From Persephonella sp. IF05-L8 (GTDB lineage Bacteria; Aquificota; Aquificia; Aquificales; Hydrogenothermaceae): 64,000 nt of DNA. The stretch is taken from contig NZ_JNLJ01000001.1 in assembly GCF_000703045.1 (NCBI RefSeq), forward strand, positions 496,001-560,000. The letters run 5' to 3'. This document shows, in pieces, positions 1 through 11,086 of this stretch. Position 1 is the first letter of the stretch. The number at the start of each line of letters is the position of its first letter. The translations under genes and the position numbers were made by a program. The notes under the pieces were generated by a model. That model did no database searches. It worked only from the letters and a program-made list of their open reading frames with translations, and was not told the DNA's origin.

Positions 1-390
1 ACAGCATTTTCTTGCGTGGGCTCCTATGAAAGCATAAATATTTTCCTTTTTTTCAAAGAATTCAATGCCTTTTTGGATTATTCCTGATAAAAGACCTTTC
101 CAGCCAGCATGTATCACAACCAGTCTATTAAAATCTGTCAAAACCACAGGCATACAGTCTGCTGTAAGAACACCTCCGGCTATATTCTTTTCCTCTATTA
201 CAATCCCATCAGCTTCTTGGTTTATATTTTCGGGGAATATTATGTTTGCTGTATGTTTCTGATTAGGGATTAGCAGACTTTTAATTGGGAATTTATTAAC
301 TAATTTTTCCCTATTGGAAGGCTCCCTCATATTCCCGTCTTTCTTTTCTGTAAAGACGATATTAAGATTTTTAATCTTTAAATGCTTCAT
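1..390 (-). CDS. pgeF: PgeF/YfiH-type polyphenol oxidase family protein (partial, C-terminus off the window)
   Basis: The complement reads in frame from the ATG at 388-390 to the window edge, 130 codons. It carries the family hallmarks TADCMPV and HAGWKGL and ends at IGAHARKCC, around the metal-ligand Cys of the YfiH/LACC1 family. Members are cytosolic zinc enzymes of about 240 residues that cleave purine nucleosides by phosphorolysis (and were earlier called laccase-like); E. coli PgeF also acts in peptidoglycan quality control. The C-terminal part is outside the window. It is divergent from hisD with a 50 bp gap, so both promoters lie in that gap. Confidence 0.88.
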   Translation of the reverse strand, partial: MKHLKIKNLNIVFTEKKDGNMREPSNREKLVNKFPIKSLLIPNQKHTANIIFPENINQEADGIVIEEKNIAGGVLTADCMPVVLTDFNRLVVIHAGWKGLLSGIIQKGIEFFEKKENIYAFIGAHARKCC

Positions 391-440
391 GTTAAAAATG
401 TTATCATATTTGAAATATTTTCTATAAATAGAGGGTAGCC

Positions 441-1733
441 ATGAAGATAGTAGATTTAAGAGGCAAAAGCTATCTACATAGTAAAGAGCTGGATAATCTT
501 ATAAAAAGAAGTGAGATGGAAGTTGAACAGTTTGAAGGTTCTGTAAAGGAAATACTGAAAAATGTAAAAGAAAGAAGAGATAAGGCAGTAATTGAATATA
601 CAGAAAAATTTGATGGTGTAAAACTTACCCCTGAGGAGTTAATTGTTCCTTTCTCAGAGCTGGAAAAGGCTTATGAAAGTATAGATGAGGATACAAGATG
701 GGCTCTTGAAGTAGCTTACGAGAGGGTAAGAAAGTTTCATGAAGCACAGAAGGAAAACTCGTTCTTTGTAGAAGAAGAGGGAATGCTCCTTGGTCAAAAG
801 GTTATCCCTATGGAAAGGGCAGGTTTATATGTTCCCGGTGGTAAGGCGGCATATCCTTCAACTGTAATTATGAATGCAGCTCCAGCTATTGTTGCAGGTG
901 TTAAGGAGATTGTAATGTGCTCTCCTAATCCTAATGTTTATACCCTTGCAGCTGCATATATATGTGGGATAGAAACAGTTTACAGAGTAGGTGGTGCACA
1001 GGCTATAGGGGCGATGGCTTACGGAACAGAAACTATAAAAAAAGTTGATAAAATTGTAGGTCCCGGAAATATATTTGTTGCCCTTGCCAAAAAAAATGTT
1101 TATGGATATGTGGATATAGATTCTATAGCAGGTCCCTCAGAAATTCTTGTTATAGCTGATGAAACAGCAAAACCTGAATGGGTTGCAGCAGACCTGCTAT
1201 CCCAGGCAGAGCATGATGAACTTGCTGCAGCGATACTAATTACAACATCAGAAAAACTGGCAAATGAAGTAAAAGATATTATCTACAACAAATATCTGGT
1301 GAACTTCTCCAGAGAGAGTATTGCCAGAAAATCTCTTGAAACTTATGGCCATGCTTTTATTGTTGATGACCTTGAAACAGCAACCGAGGTATCAAACTAT
1401 ATAGCGCCTGAACATCTTGAGATTATTACACAGGAACCATTCAGGCTTCTTGATAAAATTAAACATGCTGGTGCCATCTTCCTTGGTGAGTATGCAACAG
1501 AGCCACTTGGTGATTATATACTGGGACCTAATCATGTTCTACCAACAGGTAGAGCTGCAAGATTTTCTTCACCTCTGGGGGTTTATGATTTTGTAAAAAA
1601 ATCCTCTGTTATCTATGTTACAGAGGAAGGATTTAACAGAGTTGAAAAATATGCAAGACAGCTTGCAACTGCAGAAGGACTGGAAGCCCATAGACTTGGG
1701 GTGGAGGTAAGACTAAAAGATAAAAAATCATGA
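441..1733 (+). CDS. hisD: Histidinol dehydrogenase
   Basis: A 430-residue protein, normal length for HisD, which performs the last two NAD-dependent oxidations of histidine synthesis (L-histidinol to L-histidine) in the cytosol with bound zinc. Visible family segments are [44 protein letters not shown] and [14 protein letters not shown] (zinc and catalytic His/Gln region). A GAGGGTAG ribosome-binding site precedes the ATG at 441. Its stop overlaps the next start (ATGA at 1730), so the HEPN-like gene is probably translated from the same mRNA. No other his gene is nearby, which suggests dispersed his genes. Confidence 0.97.
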   Translation: MKIVDLRGKSYLHSKELDNLIKRSEMEVEQFEGSVKEILKNVKERRDKAVIEYTEKFDGVKLTPEELIVPFSELEKAYESIDEDTRWALEVAYERVRKFHEAQKENSFFVEEEGMLLGQKVIPMERAGLYVPGGKAAYPSTVIMNAAPAIVAGVKEIVMCSPNPNVYTLAAAYICGIETVYRVGGAQAIGAMAYGTETIKKVDKIVGPGNIFVALAKKNVYGYVDIDSIAGPSEILVIADETAKPEWVAADLLSQAEHDELAAAILITTSEKLANEVKDIIYNKYLVNFSRESIARKSLETYGHAFIVDDLETATEVSNYIAPEHLEIITQEPFRLLDKIKHAGAIFLGEYATEPLGDYILGPNHVLPTGRAARFSSPLGVYDFVKKSSVIYVTEEGFNRVEKYARQLATAEGLEAHRLGVEVRLKDKKS

Positions 1734-2071
1734 AAGAATTTTTGAAAATAGCAGAAGAACTATATCAGATAGGATTAACCCATAAAGGGAAAAAAAGAGA
1801 ATTTTATTTTCGTTCCGCGGTAAGTAGAGCTTACTATGGAGTCTTATGGCATATAAGGAGTTTTTATGGATTAAACACTACAGATTTACATGGAGCTACC
1901 AGAGCAGTTCTTGGGCAGAAAAATCCAGAATTAAAGAGACTTTTAGATATACTTGGAAGAGGAAGAAATTATGCAGATTATAATCCTAATCCACCTATAA
2001 AATTTGATGAGAATGTTACAAAAACCCATATTGATATAGCAAAGAAGGTAACCATGAGGTTAGAAAAATGA
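1730..2071 (+). CDS. HEPN-domain protein (UPF0332-like)
   Basis: A 113-residue, helix-rich protein with the HEPN signature FRSAVSRAYYGVLWHIR near residues 28-44 and a C-terminal RGRNYADYNPNPP segment. HEPN proteins are often RNases or toxins of two-gene modules. The usual catalytic Rx4-6H motif is not obvious: the RN is followed by YADY with no His, as in the ADY subfamily. It overlaps hisD (ATGA) and overlaps the following 74-aa gene in the same way. No MNT nucleotidyltransferase partner is adjacent. The HEPN call is firm; the toxin role is inference. Confidence 0.72.
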   Translation: MKEFLKIAEELYQIGLTHKGKKREFYFRSAVSRAYYGVLWHIRSFYGLNTTDLHGATRAVLGQKNPELKRLLDILGRGRNYADYNPNPPIKFDENVTKTHIDIAKKVTMRLEK

Positions 2072-2292
2072 CAACAACTACTAAAGGCCAGTTAGAGTTG
2101 ATTAAAAAATTTTTTGAAAATAAGGGTTTAAAAATTAAAGATATAAAGACTGATAAAGGAAACAAAGAGTATCCTGTTCCTTTTGTGGCAGTTTATATAA
2201 AAGATATAACTCCTGAAATTGCTGCGGATTTAACAGAGGAAGTATTAAATAAAGTAGAGGATACAGATATTCTGGTAATTCCAGCCAAATAG
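2068..2292 (+). CDS. Small protein paired with the HEPN gene, function unknown
   Basis: A 74-residue acidic/lysine-rich protein starting in an ATGA overlap with the HEPN gene, so almost certainly co-translated. It has an alternating alpha/beta look (a KGQLELIKKFFENKGLK helix, then a VPFVAVYIKDI strand) and ends DILVIPAK. I do not recognise the family. Its coupling to a HEPN gene would suit a cognate antitoxin or regulatory partner, but that rests only on context. Confidence 0.5.
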   Translation: MTTTTKGQLELIKKFFENKGLKIKDIKTDKGNKEYPVPFVAVYIKDITPEIAADLTEEVLNKVEDTDILVIPAK

Positions 2293-2294
2293 TC

Positions 2295-2365
2295 TCTCAA
2301 AATTTCCAAAAATCTAACTAACAACCATCTCAAAATTTGACAATACTTCACTAAAGTTATATATT
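2295..2365 (+). promoter_or_regulatory. Predicted promoter of dnaJ-hspR with an 11-bp direct repeat
   Basis: TTGACA at 2337-2342 and TATATT at 2360-2365 are separated by 17 bp, a good housekeeping-sigma promoter. TCTCAAAATTT occurs twice, at 2295-2305 and 2328-2338, the second copy running into the -35 box. This is where a repressor such as the HspR-like protein encoded downstream could bind. No classical HAIR palindrome (CTTGAGT-N7-ACTCAAG) is seen. Confidence 0.6.
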
Positions 2366-2401
2366 TAAACTGATAATAAAAATTATTCTGGGGAGAAATA
2401 A

Positions 2402-3538
2402 ATGGCAAAAAAAGACTACTATGAGATACTTGGTGTAAGCAGAAACGCAACCCAGGATGAAATAAAAAAGGCATACAGAAGACTGGCAAGGAAATACCAC
2501 CCAGACCTTAATCCAAACAACAAAGAAGCAGAGGAAAAATTTAAAGAGATAAGCGAGGCATATCAGGTTCTCTCTGACCCAGAAAAAAGAAAACTATATG
2601 ACCAGTTCGGCCATGCTGCATTTTCAGGTGCTTCTGGAGCTGGAGCTGAAGAAGGCTTCAGCGGTTTTGGCGGTTTTGGTATGAATATAGATGATATTCT
2701 GGAAGACCTATTTAACTTTACAGACTTTTTCGGTGGTGGCAGCAGAAAAAGGAGAACTCAAGAAGAAAGAAGAAGGGCATATAGAAGCGAAAGGGGAGAA
2801 GATATATACCAGACAGTAACTATCTCTCTGGAGGATGCATACAAAGGAACAACTCTGACTATAGAAGTTCCCAGATATGTAATATGTGAAAAATGTGCCG
2901 GAACAGGTAAAAAACCTGGAAGCCAGCCAGTTCCATGTCCTGAGTGTGGAGGAACAGGGCAAATAGTTTACTCCTCTGGATTTATGCATATAACCCAGAC
3001 ATGTCCAAGATGTCAGGGAGAAGGCTACATACAGGAGCCCTGTGATGTATGTAATGGCCGCGGTCTTGTAATGAAAACAGAAACAGTAAAAGTTAGAATT
3101 CCTCCAGGAGTTGATAATGGAACAAAGCTAAGAGTTCCAGGCAAAGGACATTCAGGCAGATTTGGAGGACCTCCAGGGGATTTATGGATAATAGTAAATG
3201 TTCAGCCACACTGGTTGTTTGAAAGAAAAGGAGACAATCTGTATGTAAAGGTTAATATAAATGTTGCCGAAGCAATTACTGGAACAGAACTTGAGATACC
3301 AACAATAGACGGTAAAACAGAAAAAATAAAAATACCTGAAGGAACACAAAGCGGACAGCAGATAAGAATTCATGGAAAGGGTATGCCACGCCTGAAATCC
3401 TCAGGATACGGGGATTTGGTAGTTGTTGTTAATGTGATTATCCCATCTAAAAAAGAGCTTTCCAGAAAAGCCAGAAAACTTGTTGAGGATTTAGCAAAAG
3501 AATTACCGACACCTTCAACAAGATTTGAAAAACCATAA
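2402..3538 (+). CDS. dnaJ: Chaperone protein DnaJ
   Basis: A 378-residue type I J-protein, the co-chaperone that stimulates DnaK ATPase and delivers substrates. Order: J-domain (residues 1-70, with HPD in the KYHPDLNP segment), Gly/Phe-rich linker (about 77-110), four zinc repeats [24 protein letters not shown] and CDVCNGRG (about 160-230), then the C-terminal substrate-binding domain. A GGGGAG ribosome site precedes the ATG. It is followed after 17 bp by a HspR-like MerR regulator, a pairing known from heat-shock operons. dnaK and grpE are not in the window. Confidence 0.97.
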   Translation: MAKKDYYEILGVSRNATQDEIKKAYRRLARKYHPDLNPNNKEAEEKFKEISEAYQVLSDPEKRKLYDQFGHAAFSGASGAGAEEGFSGFGGFGMNIDDILEDLFNFTDFFGGGSRKRRTQEERRRAYRSERGEDIYQTVTISLEDAYKGTTLTIEVPRYVICEKCAGTGKKPGSQPVPCPECGGTGQIVYSSGFMHITQTCPRCQGEGYIQEPCDVCNGRGLVMKTETVKVRIPPGVDNGTKLRVPGKGHSGRFGGPPGDLWIIVNVQPHWLFERKGDNLYVKVNINVAEAITGTELEIPTIDGKTEKIKIPEGTQSGQQIRIHGKGMPRLKSSGYGDLVVVVNVIIPSKKELSRKARKLVEDLAKELPTPSTRFEKP

Positions 3539-3555
3539 TAGAGGGGTGGTAAGCC

Positions 3556-3990
3556 ATGAAAAAAAGCAAAAAAAGCAAAAAAGAACCTTTATATATGATA
3601 GGTGCAGTTTCAAGGATGTTTAACATCCATCCACAAACACTTAGACTGTATGAAAGGGAAGGTCTTTTAACACCTTCCAGAACAGAAGGTAAAACAAGGC
3701 TTTACTCACAGGAAGATATTGAGAAACTTGAGTTTATCCTGTTCTTAACCAGAGAACTGGGAGTTAACCTTGCAGGTGTTGATGCAATTTTGAGGATGAG
3801 AGAACAGATGATGCAAATGCAAAAGCAGATAGAATACCTGCTTGAGTTTATCCATGAAGAGATAAAAAGGAGATATGCAGAAAGCTCAGAAGAGCAGCAA
3901 AATGCCCTTATGAGAATACCTAAAGTAGAGATAACCAGAATTGACGATTATATTTATAATAGATACAGAAAAGAAGAGGAAGAGGAGTAA
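3556..3990 (+). CDS. hspR: MerR-family heat-shock regulator (HspR-like)
   Basis: A 144-residue DNA-binding protein with an N-terminal winged helix-turn-helix; YMIGAVSRMFNIHPQTLRLY followed by EREGLLTPSR is the classic MerR/HspR recognition-helix region. A Met/Gln-rich coiled-coil dimerisation helix follows (RMREQMMQMQKQIEYLLEF). HspR represses dnaK/dnaJ/clpB-type operons with DnaK as co-repressor. Its position directly after dnaJ supports this over other MerR types, and no metal-binding Cys are present. The Lys/Ser-rich N-terminus is longer than usual. Confidence 0.85.
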   Translation: MKKSKKSKKEPLYMIGAVSRMFNIHPQTLRLYEREGLLTPSRTEGKTRLYSQEDIEKLEFILFLTRELGVNLAGVDAILRMREQMMQMQKQIEYLLEFIHEEIKRRYAESSEEQQNALMRIPKVEITRIDDYIYNRYRKEEEEE

Positions 3991-3993
3991 ATT

Positions 3994-4413
3994 TTGGAAG
4001 AAGGTCTTCGGAAAGAGGTAGAAAATAATTTTAAAGAGATTTTCAGCTATATAAAAACCATTCTTGATGAAGAGCTTTCCGCTCTTCCTGTTGAAAAGAT
4101 AGAGGAAGGGGCAAAAATAGTTGTTGAGCAGGAAGATTTATATGAAGACTGGATAGACAAGATAGAAAATGCCCCCCTTCCTGAAATAGAGAAAATTGAA
4201 GAAATTCCCCATAATGATGGTATTCATTTGAAAATTATTTATTCCCTTACCGTTGATGAAGCAAAGCAGATTAGAAAAATAAAAATCAAAAGCAACGGCA
4301 AAGTAGAAATCTCAAACTACATAAAAACCTATAGACAGATAAACGGCAAGGAAGTAAAAATAAAAATAGAGTATGACACTTATGGAAATTTAATATTTAC
4401 AATAGAGAGCTAA
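3994..4413 (+). CDS. Uncharacterised 139-aa protein
   Basis: Starts with TTG at 3994, three bases after the hspR stop, with the AGAGGAG at the end of hspR serving as ribosome site. The protein is acidic and soluble, with a predicted N-terminal helix (residues 1-45) and a C-terminal beta-rich half containing repeated Lys/Ile strands. No Cys, signal peptide or membrane segment is seen. It sits between hspR and prmA in one operon. I do not recognise it. Confidence 0.6.
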   Translation: MEEGLRKEVENNFKEIFSYIKTILDEELSALPVEKIEEGAKIVVEQEDLYEDWIDKIENAPLPEIEKIEEIPHNDGIHLKIIYSLTVDEAKQIRKIKIKSNGKVEISNYIKTYRQINGKEVKIKIEYDTYGNLIFTIES

Positions 4414-4415
4414 AA

Positions 4416-5220
4416 ATGAAAAAACTAATTTACTCCCTACCAGCCCCTTTATTTGAAATATTTGCTGTTGAACTAAATGGATATGGAATAGAAATCCTTA
4501 ATAGAGATGAAAGGGAGGTAATTTTTGCTCTTTATGCACAGGAAGAAGAACTGGAAGGATTAAAAAATGCAGTTCAGGAAATATTTGAGGATTTAGGCAG
4601 TGGAACTTTGATACTGGAAGAGGATATTCCTGAGGAAAACTGGGAAGAAAAATGGAAAGAAAATTTTAAGCCTATTGAAATTCCACCATTTGTTATTATT
4701 CCTGAGTGGGAAATATATACAGGTTCTTTAATACCCATAAAACTCAAAATAGGAATGGCTTTTGGAACTGGTCTGCATCCTACAACTCAAATAATGCTCA
4801 GGCTTATTCCTGAATTTGTAAAAAAAGGAGATACAGTTCTTGATATAGGCACAGGTAGCGGAATTCTGGCCATAGCAGCAGCAAAATCAGGGGCGAAGGT
4901 AGTTGCTATTGATATACAGGATGAAGCAGTAAGGGAATGTAAAGATAATGCATGGGAAAATGAAGTTCAGGTAGAATGTAAGAAAGCCTCAGCCGATGAA
5001 ATAAAAGGCAAATACGACATAGTCCTTGCAAATCTCCAGATAGATATCTTCCGAAAATATTTTGACCATATATCAAAACTATTTAATAAATATTTACTTA
5101 TATCTGGCATTTATAAGGAAAAAGAAAAACAGGAATTACTTGAAATGGCCGAAAAGAATAATCTGAAGAAAATAAAAGAAATAACCCAGAGCGAACAAGG
5201 AAGAGTAGGAGATTTATGGT

Positions 5221-5246
<26 letters not shown>
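4416..5246 (+). CDS. prmA: Ribosomal protein L11 methyltransferase
   Basis: A 276-residue SAM-dependent methyltransferase that trimethylates ribosomal protein L11. It has the PrmA signatures GMAFGTGLHPTTQIMLRLI, the SAM motif I VLDIGTGSGILAIAAAKSG, and DIVLANLQIDIF in place of the usual NPPY/NIL motif IV. The length fits the family. The start is three bases after the previous stop and the end overlaps deoC by 26 bp, so the genes are translationally coupled. Confidence 0.95.
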
Positions 5247-8024
<2,778 letters not shown>

Positions 8025-8048
8025 AAAATATGAACTACCGTGAGGTAA

Positions 8049-9182
8049 TTACTTATTTTCAGATTTGGGTAAATCTACTATTTGTTCTATCAAGTTTCTC
8101 CACCTATTGACTGTTTTTTCTATGGAATATTTGTTTGCCGTTTCAATTGCCCTTTGGGACAGTTCCTTATATTCTTGTGTAGAAAGGGATAAAGCCTTCC
8201 CCATCTTCCTTGCTAAACAGTTAACATCACCAACTTCACAGGAAAAACCGTTATATCCATCTACTAAGTACTCACCTATTCCTCCTGCTAATGTTGATAT
8301 AACCACCTTTCCAGTTGACATTGCTTGCAAAACTGCACCTGCTATACCCTCAGAATTTGAGGTTAAAATGAAATAATCAGCACCGTTTAAAAGTTTATCA
8401 ACATCATATCTAAAGCCTAAAGGAATAACTTTATTTTCCAGAGAAAACTTTTTAATTAAAGCTCTTGCTTCTTCAGAGTTTGTATTATGACCAACTAAAA
8501 GTAGCTTACACCTTTCACAATTTAGTTTAGAAAAGGCTTCTAACAGAATATCCTGCCCTTTTCTCCATGGTTGAAAGTTTGCAACATTGATAAATATTTT
8601 TTCATCTTCTCTAAAATTAAATTTTTCTCTTATTTCTTTTCTGTAGTTAAGATTAGGTTTAAATCTTGATAAGTCTATTCCACTTTCTATAACAACAATT
8701 TTTTCAGGATAAAAATTTTTTTCCTTTAACAAGTCTGCCACATCTTTGGACACAACAACTATTTTATCGGCAAATCTGTATTTAAAATGTTTAGAGAAAA
8801 AAGAAGGTAAGAAGCCTGACCTTCTCATAGCTACAAGTTTAGGTTTTCTTTTAAGAAATGGGTAAACAGCTAAAATATAGTTAAAAGCCCAGGATGAGTT
8901 GGCTACAACAACATCGTAATTTCCAGTTTTTAAAATTCTATAAAGTCTTAAGTAATTTTTGATATTAAATCTTCTTTTGCTTCCGTTGTCATACTCATAA
9001 AATTTTAGATTAACCTTGTCTTTTAACTTTTCTATCATCTCATTATGATTGAAAGCCAATGCCAGCTCAACATCAAAATAGTCTGAAAGATATTTTGTTA
9101 TTAAATAAGTTTGTTCTTTTGTTCCACACCAACCTAAACTATCTATAACTTCTAAAACTTTTATATTTTTTTTATCTTTCAT
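8049..9182 (-). CDS. Glycosyltransferase family 4
   Basis: A 377-residue GT-B sugar transferase, cytosolic face. It has an N-terminal acceptor half (VIDSLGWCGTKEQTYLI) and a C-terminal donor half with NVANFQPWRKGQDILLEAF and the SNSEGIAGAVLQAM segment. The family EX7E motif appears as E-x7-Q, since the second Glu is Gln here, which may alter donor handling. Such enzymes build lipopolysaccharide core or other glycans; the acceptor cannot be told from sequence. It stands alone next to an IS element, so it may belong to an accessory patch. Confidence 0.85.
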   Translation of the reverse strand: MKDKKNIKVLEVIDSLGWCGTKEQTYLITKYLSDYFDVELALAFNHNEMIEKLKDKVNLKFYEYDNGSKRRFNIKNYLRLYRILKTGNYDVVVANSSWAFNYILAVYPFLKRKPKLVAMRRSGFLPSFFSKHFKYRFADKIVVVSKDVADLLKEKNFYPEKIVVIESGIDLSRFKPNLNYRKEIREKFNFREDEKIFINVANFQPWRKGQDILLEAFSKLNCERCKLLLVGHNTNSEEARALIKKFSLENKVIPLGFRYDVDKLLNGADYFILTSNSEGIAGAVLQAMSTGKVVISTLAGGIGEYLVDGYNGFSCEVGDVNCLARKMGKALSLSTQEYKELSQRAIETANKYSIEKTVNRWRNLIEQIVDLPKSENK

Positions 9183-9321
9183 TGTTCCAAAACAAACTGT
9201 CTCCTTAAAATTTAAATAGTCAATATAAAGTGCAAATATTGTAATCTAACTTATTATTAAAAAAAAGAAATAGTTTAGGAAGGTATTCAGTTCAATGAAA
9301 CATGAGTTAAAATAGATAACT

Positions 9322-9591
9322 ATGAGGTGCAAATATTGTAATTCAGAAAAGGTGGTAAAAAAAGGATTTAATCCAAACAGGAAACAAAGATATTTGTGTA
9401 AGAGTTGTAACAGAACCTTTGTAGAAAATGCAGAGAGAAATTACTATCCCCATAACTACAAAGAATTAGCAGTCAGAATGTTTTGTGAAGGAATGACTAT
9501 GATGGCAATAGCCAGAGTTTTAAAGGTTCCATACCAAACAGTAAGGACGTGGATAAGAAGGGAAGGAGAAAAAGCTTTAAAAAAAATATGA
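9322..9591 (+). CDS. IS1-family transposase N-terminal part (InsA-like)
   Basis: 89 residues with a zinc ribbon (CKYCNSEKVVKKG, then YLCKSCNRTF) and a helix-turn-helix (MTMMAIARVLKVPYQTVRTW), as in IS1 InsA. The frame ends at TGA 9589-9591 just after a run of eight A (9579-9586). The catalytic half continues in the +1 frame: with seven A instead of eight, the frame is continuous (ALKK then YEGRLKAF). Fusion could come from slippage on the A tract, or the tract may be a frameshift mutation. Confidence 0.8.
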   Translation: MRCKYCNSEKVVKKGFNPNRKQRYLCKSCNRTFVENAERNYYPHNYKELAVRMFCEGMTMMAIARVLKVPYQTVRTWIRREGEKALKKI

Positions 9592-10009
9592 AGGTAGATT
9601 AAAAGCTTTTAAAAAGAAACAAGTAAATAATTTAGCTATAGATGAGATGCGTAGTTATATAGGGAATAAGAATAATGATTTTTGGCTATGGACAGTAGTA
9701 GCTGATAGGAGAATAAAGTTTTTTGAGATAGGTAAACGAACAGAAGAAACGTTTTACGTTTTAGAGCAAAAGCTACCAAAATACAAACAGGTTCATACAG
9801 ATGGATATCATATTTACGAAAACCTCAGGAATAGGAAAAAGAAGAAGTTTGGTTTAACAAATTGGAATGAAGGGTTGCATTCTGTTATAAGGGACAAACT
9901 GGCAATGTTTAGGAGAAAAACAAAAGCCTATGCAAAGACTGTTAATTCAATGAAAAGAGCTTTAGCTTTATTGTTTATTTATTGGAATTTTTTACCTATG
10001 GACTTATGA
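9587..10009 (+). CDS. IS1-family transposase catalytic part (InsB-like)
   Basis: The open frame runs from 9587 and has an internal ATG at 9647. It holds the IS1 DDE features: AIDEMRSYIGNKNN (first Asp region), QVHTDGYHIYENL (second Asp) and the WNEGLHSVIRDKLAMFRRKT segment (catalytic Glu region), then a conserved C-terminus ending FIYWNFLPMDL. It would normally be made as a fusion with the upstream ORF. Apart from the frame change at the A8 tract the gene looks intact, so the element may be active. Confidence 0.8.
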   Translation, partial: YEGRLKAFKKKQVNNLAIDEMRSYIGNKNNDFWLWTVVADRRIKFFEIGKRTEETFYVLEQKLPKYKQVHTDGYHIYENLRNRKKKKFGLTNWNEGLHSVIRDKLAMFRRKTKAYAKTVNSMKRALALLFIYWNFLPMDL

Positions 10010-10021
10010 ACTAACTACCCC

Positions 10022-11005
10022 TTATTCTACCTCTGGAAATAATTCTTTAATTTCTCTTAAAATTTTATCCTTACTATTACCATATCGGCGGGAGAAGTGG
10101 AAAACGATTAATTTTTTGACATCTGCTTCTTTTGCTATGTAGGCTGTCTGGTCTGTTGTCAGATGATAAACTTTTTTTGCTTGCTCTTTGTCTTGTGATA
10201 GAAAAACCGCCTCACAGTATAAAATATCAGAATTCTTTACCAGTTGAACTATCTTCTCAACATTTTCCTCAGAAAAAACAACATCTGTTATGTATGAGAT
10301 TTTTATTCCTTTCTGGATATAGCCGTATTCTTGCCGTAGATATTCCCAGTCTAATTCTTTATCTCCAACCTTGAATTTTTTGCCTTTATTCTGAGGATTT
10401 TGCAAAAACTCTTTAAATTCTCCTATTTCTCTGCCTTTTAGCGGGAGCTCATTTATTTTTTCTTTTTTTAACAAAAATCTGTCTTTGTACTCAAAGCTGT
10501 ATCCCATAACAGGGATTTTATGGTCTAAGACAGCAAATCTAACACGATAATACTGATTTTCGTAAATTATATCTGTTTTTGCTTTTTCTTCATGTATAAA
10601 ATCTTTTGCAAATTTCCTTTTGATATCATACTGGAATGTTTCAAAAAGTCCGTCGTTATACTGCTTCAGCCTAAAAACAAGTCTTGGTTCTGTTTCTACT
10701 AAGTTCCATGTATATCCCTGTAGTTTGCAATAAATATTATCAGCAAGGGGAGCTATTCCAAATATTTCAACCGTCTGTTCTTTTCCAATTTTATTTCTCA
10801 TAAGGTTATCAAATCCAATAAAATGGTCTATATGGGTGTGGGTTATAAAAACTTTATTTATTTTTTTAATCAGATGTCTATCCAGTCTTCTGATATTTCC
10901 GACATCAAATAAGATATATTCTCCAAGGGAAACTATTTCTATTACTATTCCCGGGTCTTCATGTTTTTCATTTATTAGATAGTGCTTAATTCGAGGTTTA
11001 GCCAT
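10022..11005 (-). CDS. Metallo-beta-lactamase-fold hydrolase, RNase Z-like
   Basis: A 327-residue cytosolic zinc hydrolase. The metal-binding motif is FITHTHIDHFIGFDNL; later ligands are in VLDHKIPVMGYSF, the ITDVVFSE Asp region and the C-terminal VFHFSRRYG His. The C-terminal arrangement (AYIAKEADVKKLIVFHFSRR) is that of RNase Z/ElaC, which trims tRNA 3' ends, but the internal insertions differ from standard ElaC, so substrate identity is open. Its stop lies exactly at the edge of the IS element. Confidence 0.8.
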   Translation of the reverse strand: MAKPRIKHYLINEKHEDPGIVIEIVSLGEYILFDVGNIRRLDRHLIKKINKVFITHTHIDHFIGFDNLMRNKIGKEQTVEIFGIAPLADNIYCKLQGYTWNLVETEPRLVFRLKQYNDGLFETFQYDIKRKFAKDFIHEEKAKTDIIYENQYYRVRFAVLDHKIPVMGYSFEYKDRFLLKKEKINELPLKGREIGEFKEFLQNPQNKGKKFKVGDKELDWEYLRQEYGYIQKGIKISYITDVVFSEENVEKIVQLVKNSDILYCEAVFLSQDKEQAKKVYHLTTDQTAYIAKEADVKKLIVFHFSRRYGNSKDKILREIKELFPEVE

Positions 11006-11086
11006 TTTTTAGAGCATTAACTCATAAAATCTGATTTTTGTTTAATTACGGAAAAGATTTGCTGAGATATTCTTTTTATTAAATAT

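Larger units (their letters stand above)
9280..10021 (+). mobile_element. IS1-family insertion sequence, about 740 bp
   Basis: A compact element with a zinc-ribbon/HTH ORF and a DDE-type ORF, bounded by imperfect inverted repeats: GGTATTCAGTTCA at 9282-9294 and its counterpart TGAACTAACTACC at 10007-10019 (11 of 13 matching). Size and organisation match IS1. Exact ends and a target duplication could not be fixed by eye. The right end abuts the stop codon of the RNase Z-like gene at 10022, so insertion was just downstream of that gene. Confidence 0.8.

Noticed and set aside
65-262. Plus-strand ORF of 65 codons at the left edge
   Set aside because: It lies antisense to the clear PgeF/YfiH frame and has no recognisable features.
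9322-9591. Classical IS1 -1 ribosomal frameshift
   Set aside because: The -1 frame after the A tract stops within five codons; only +1/-2 or loss of one A connects the two ORFs.
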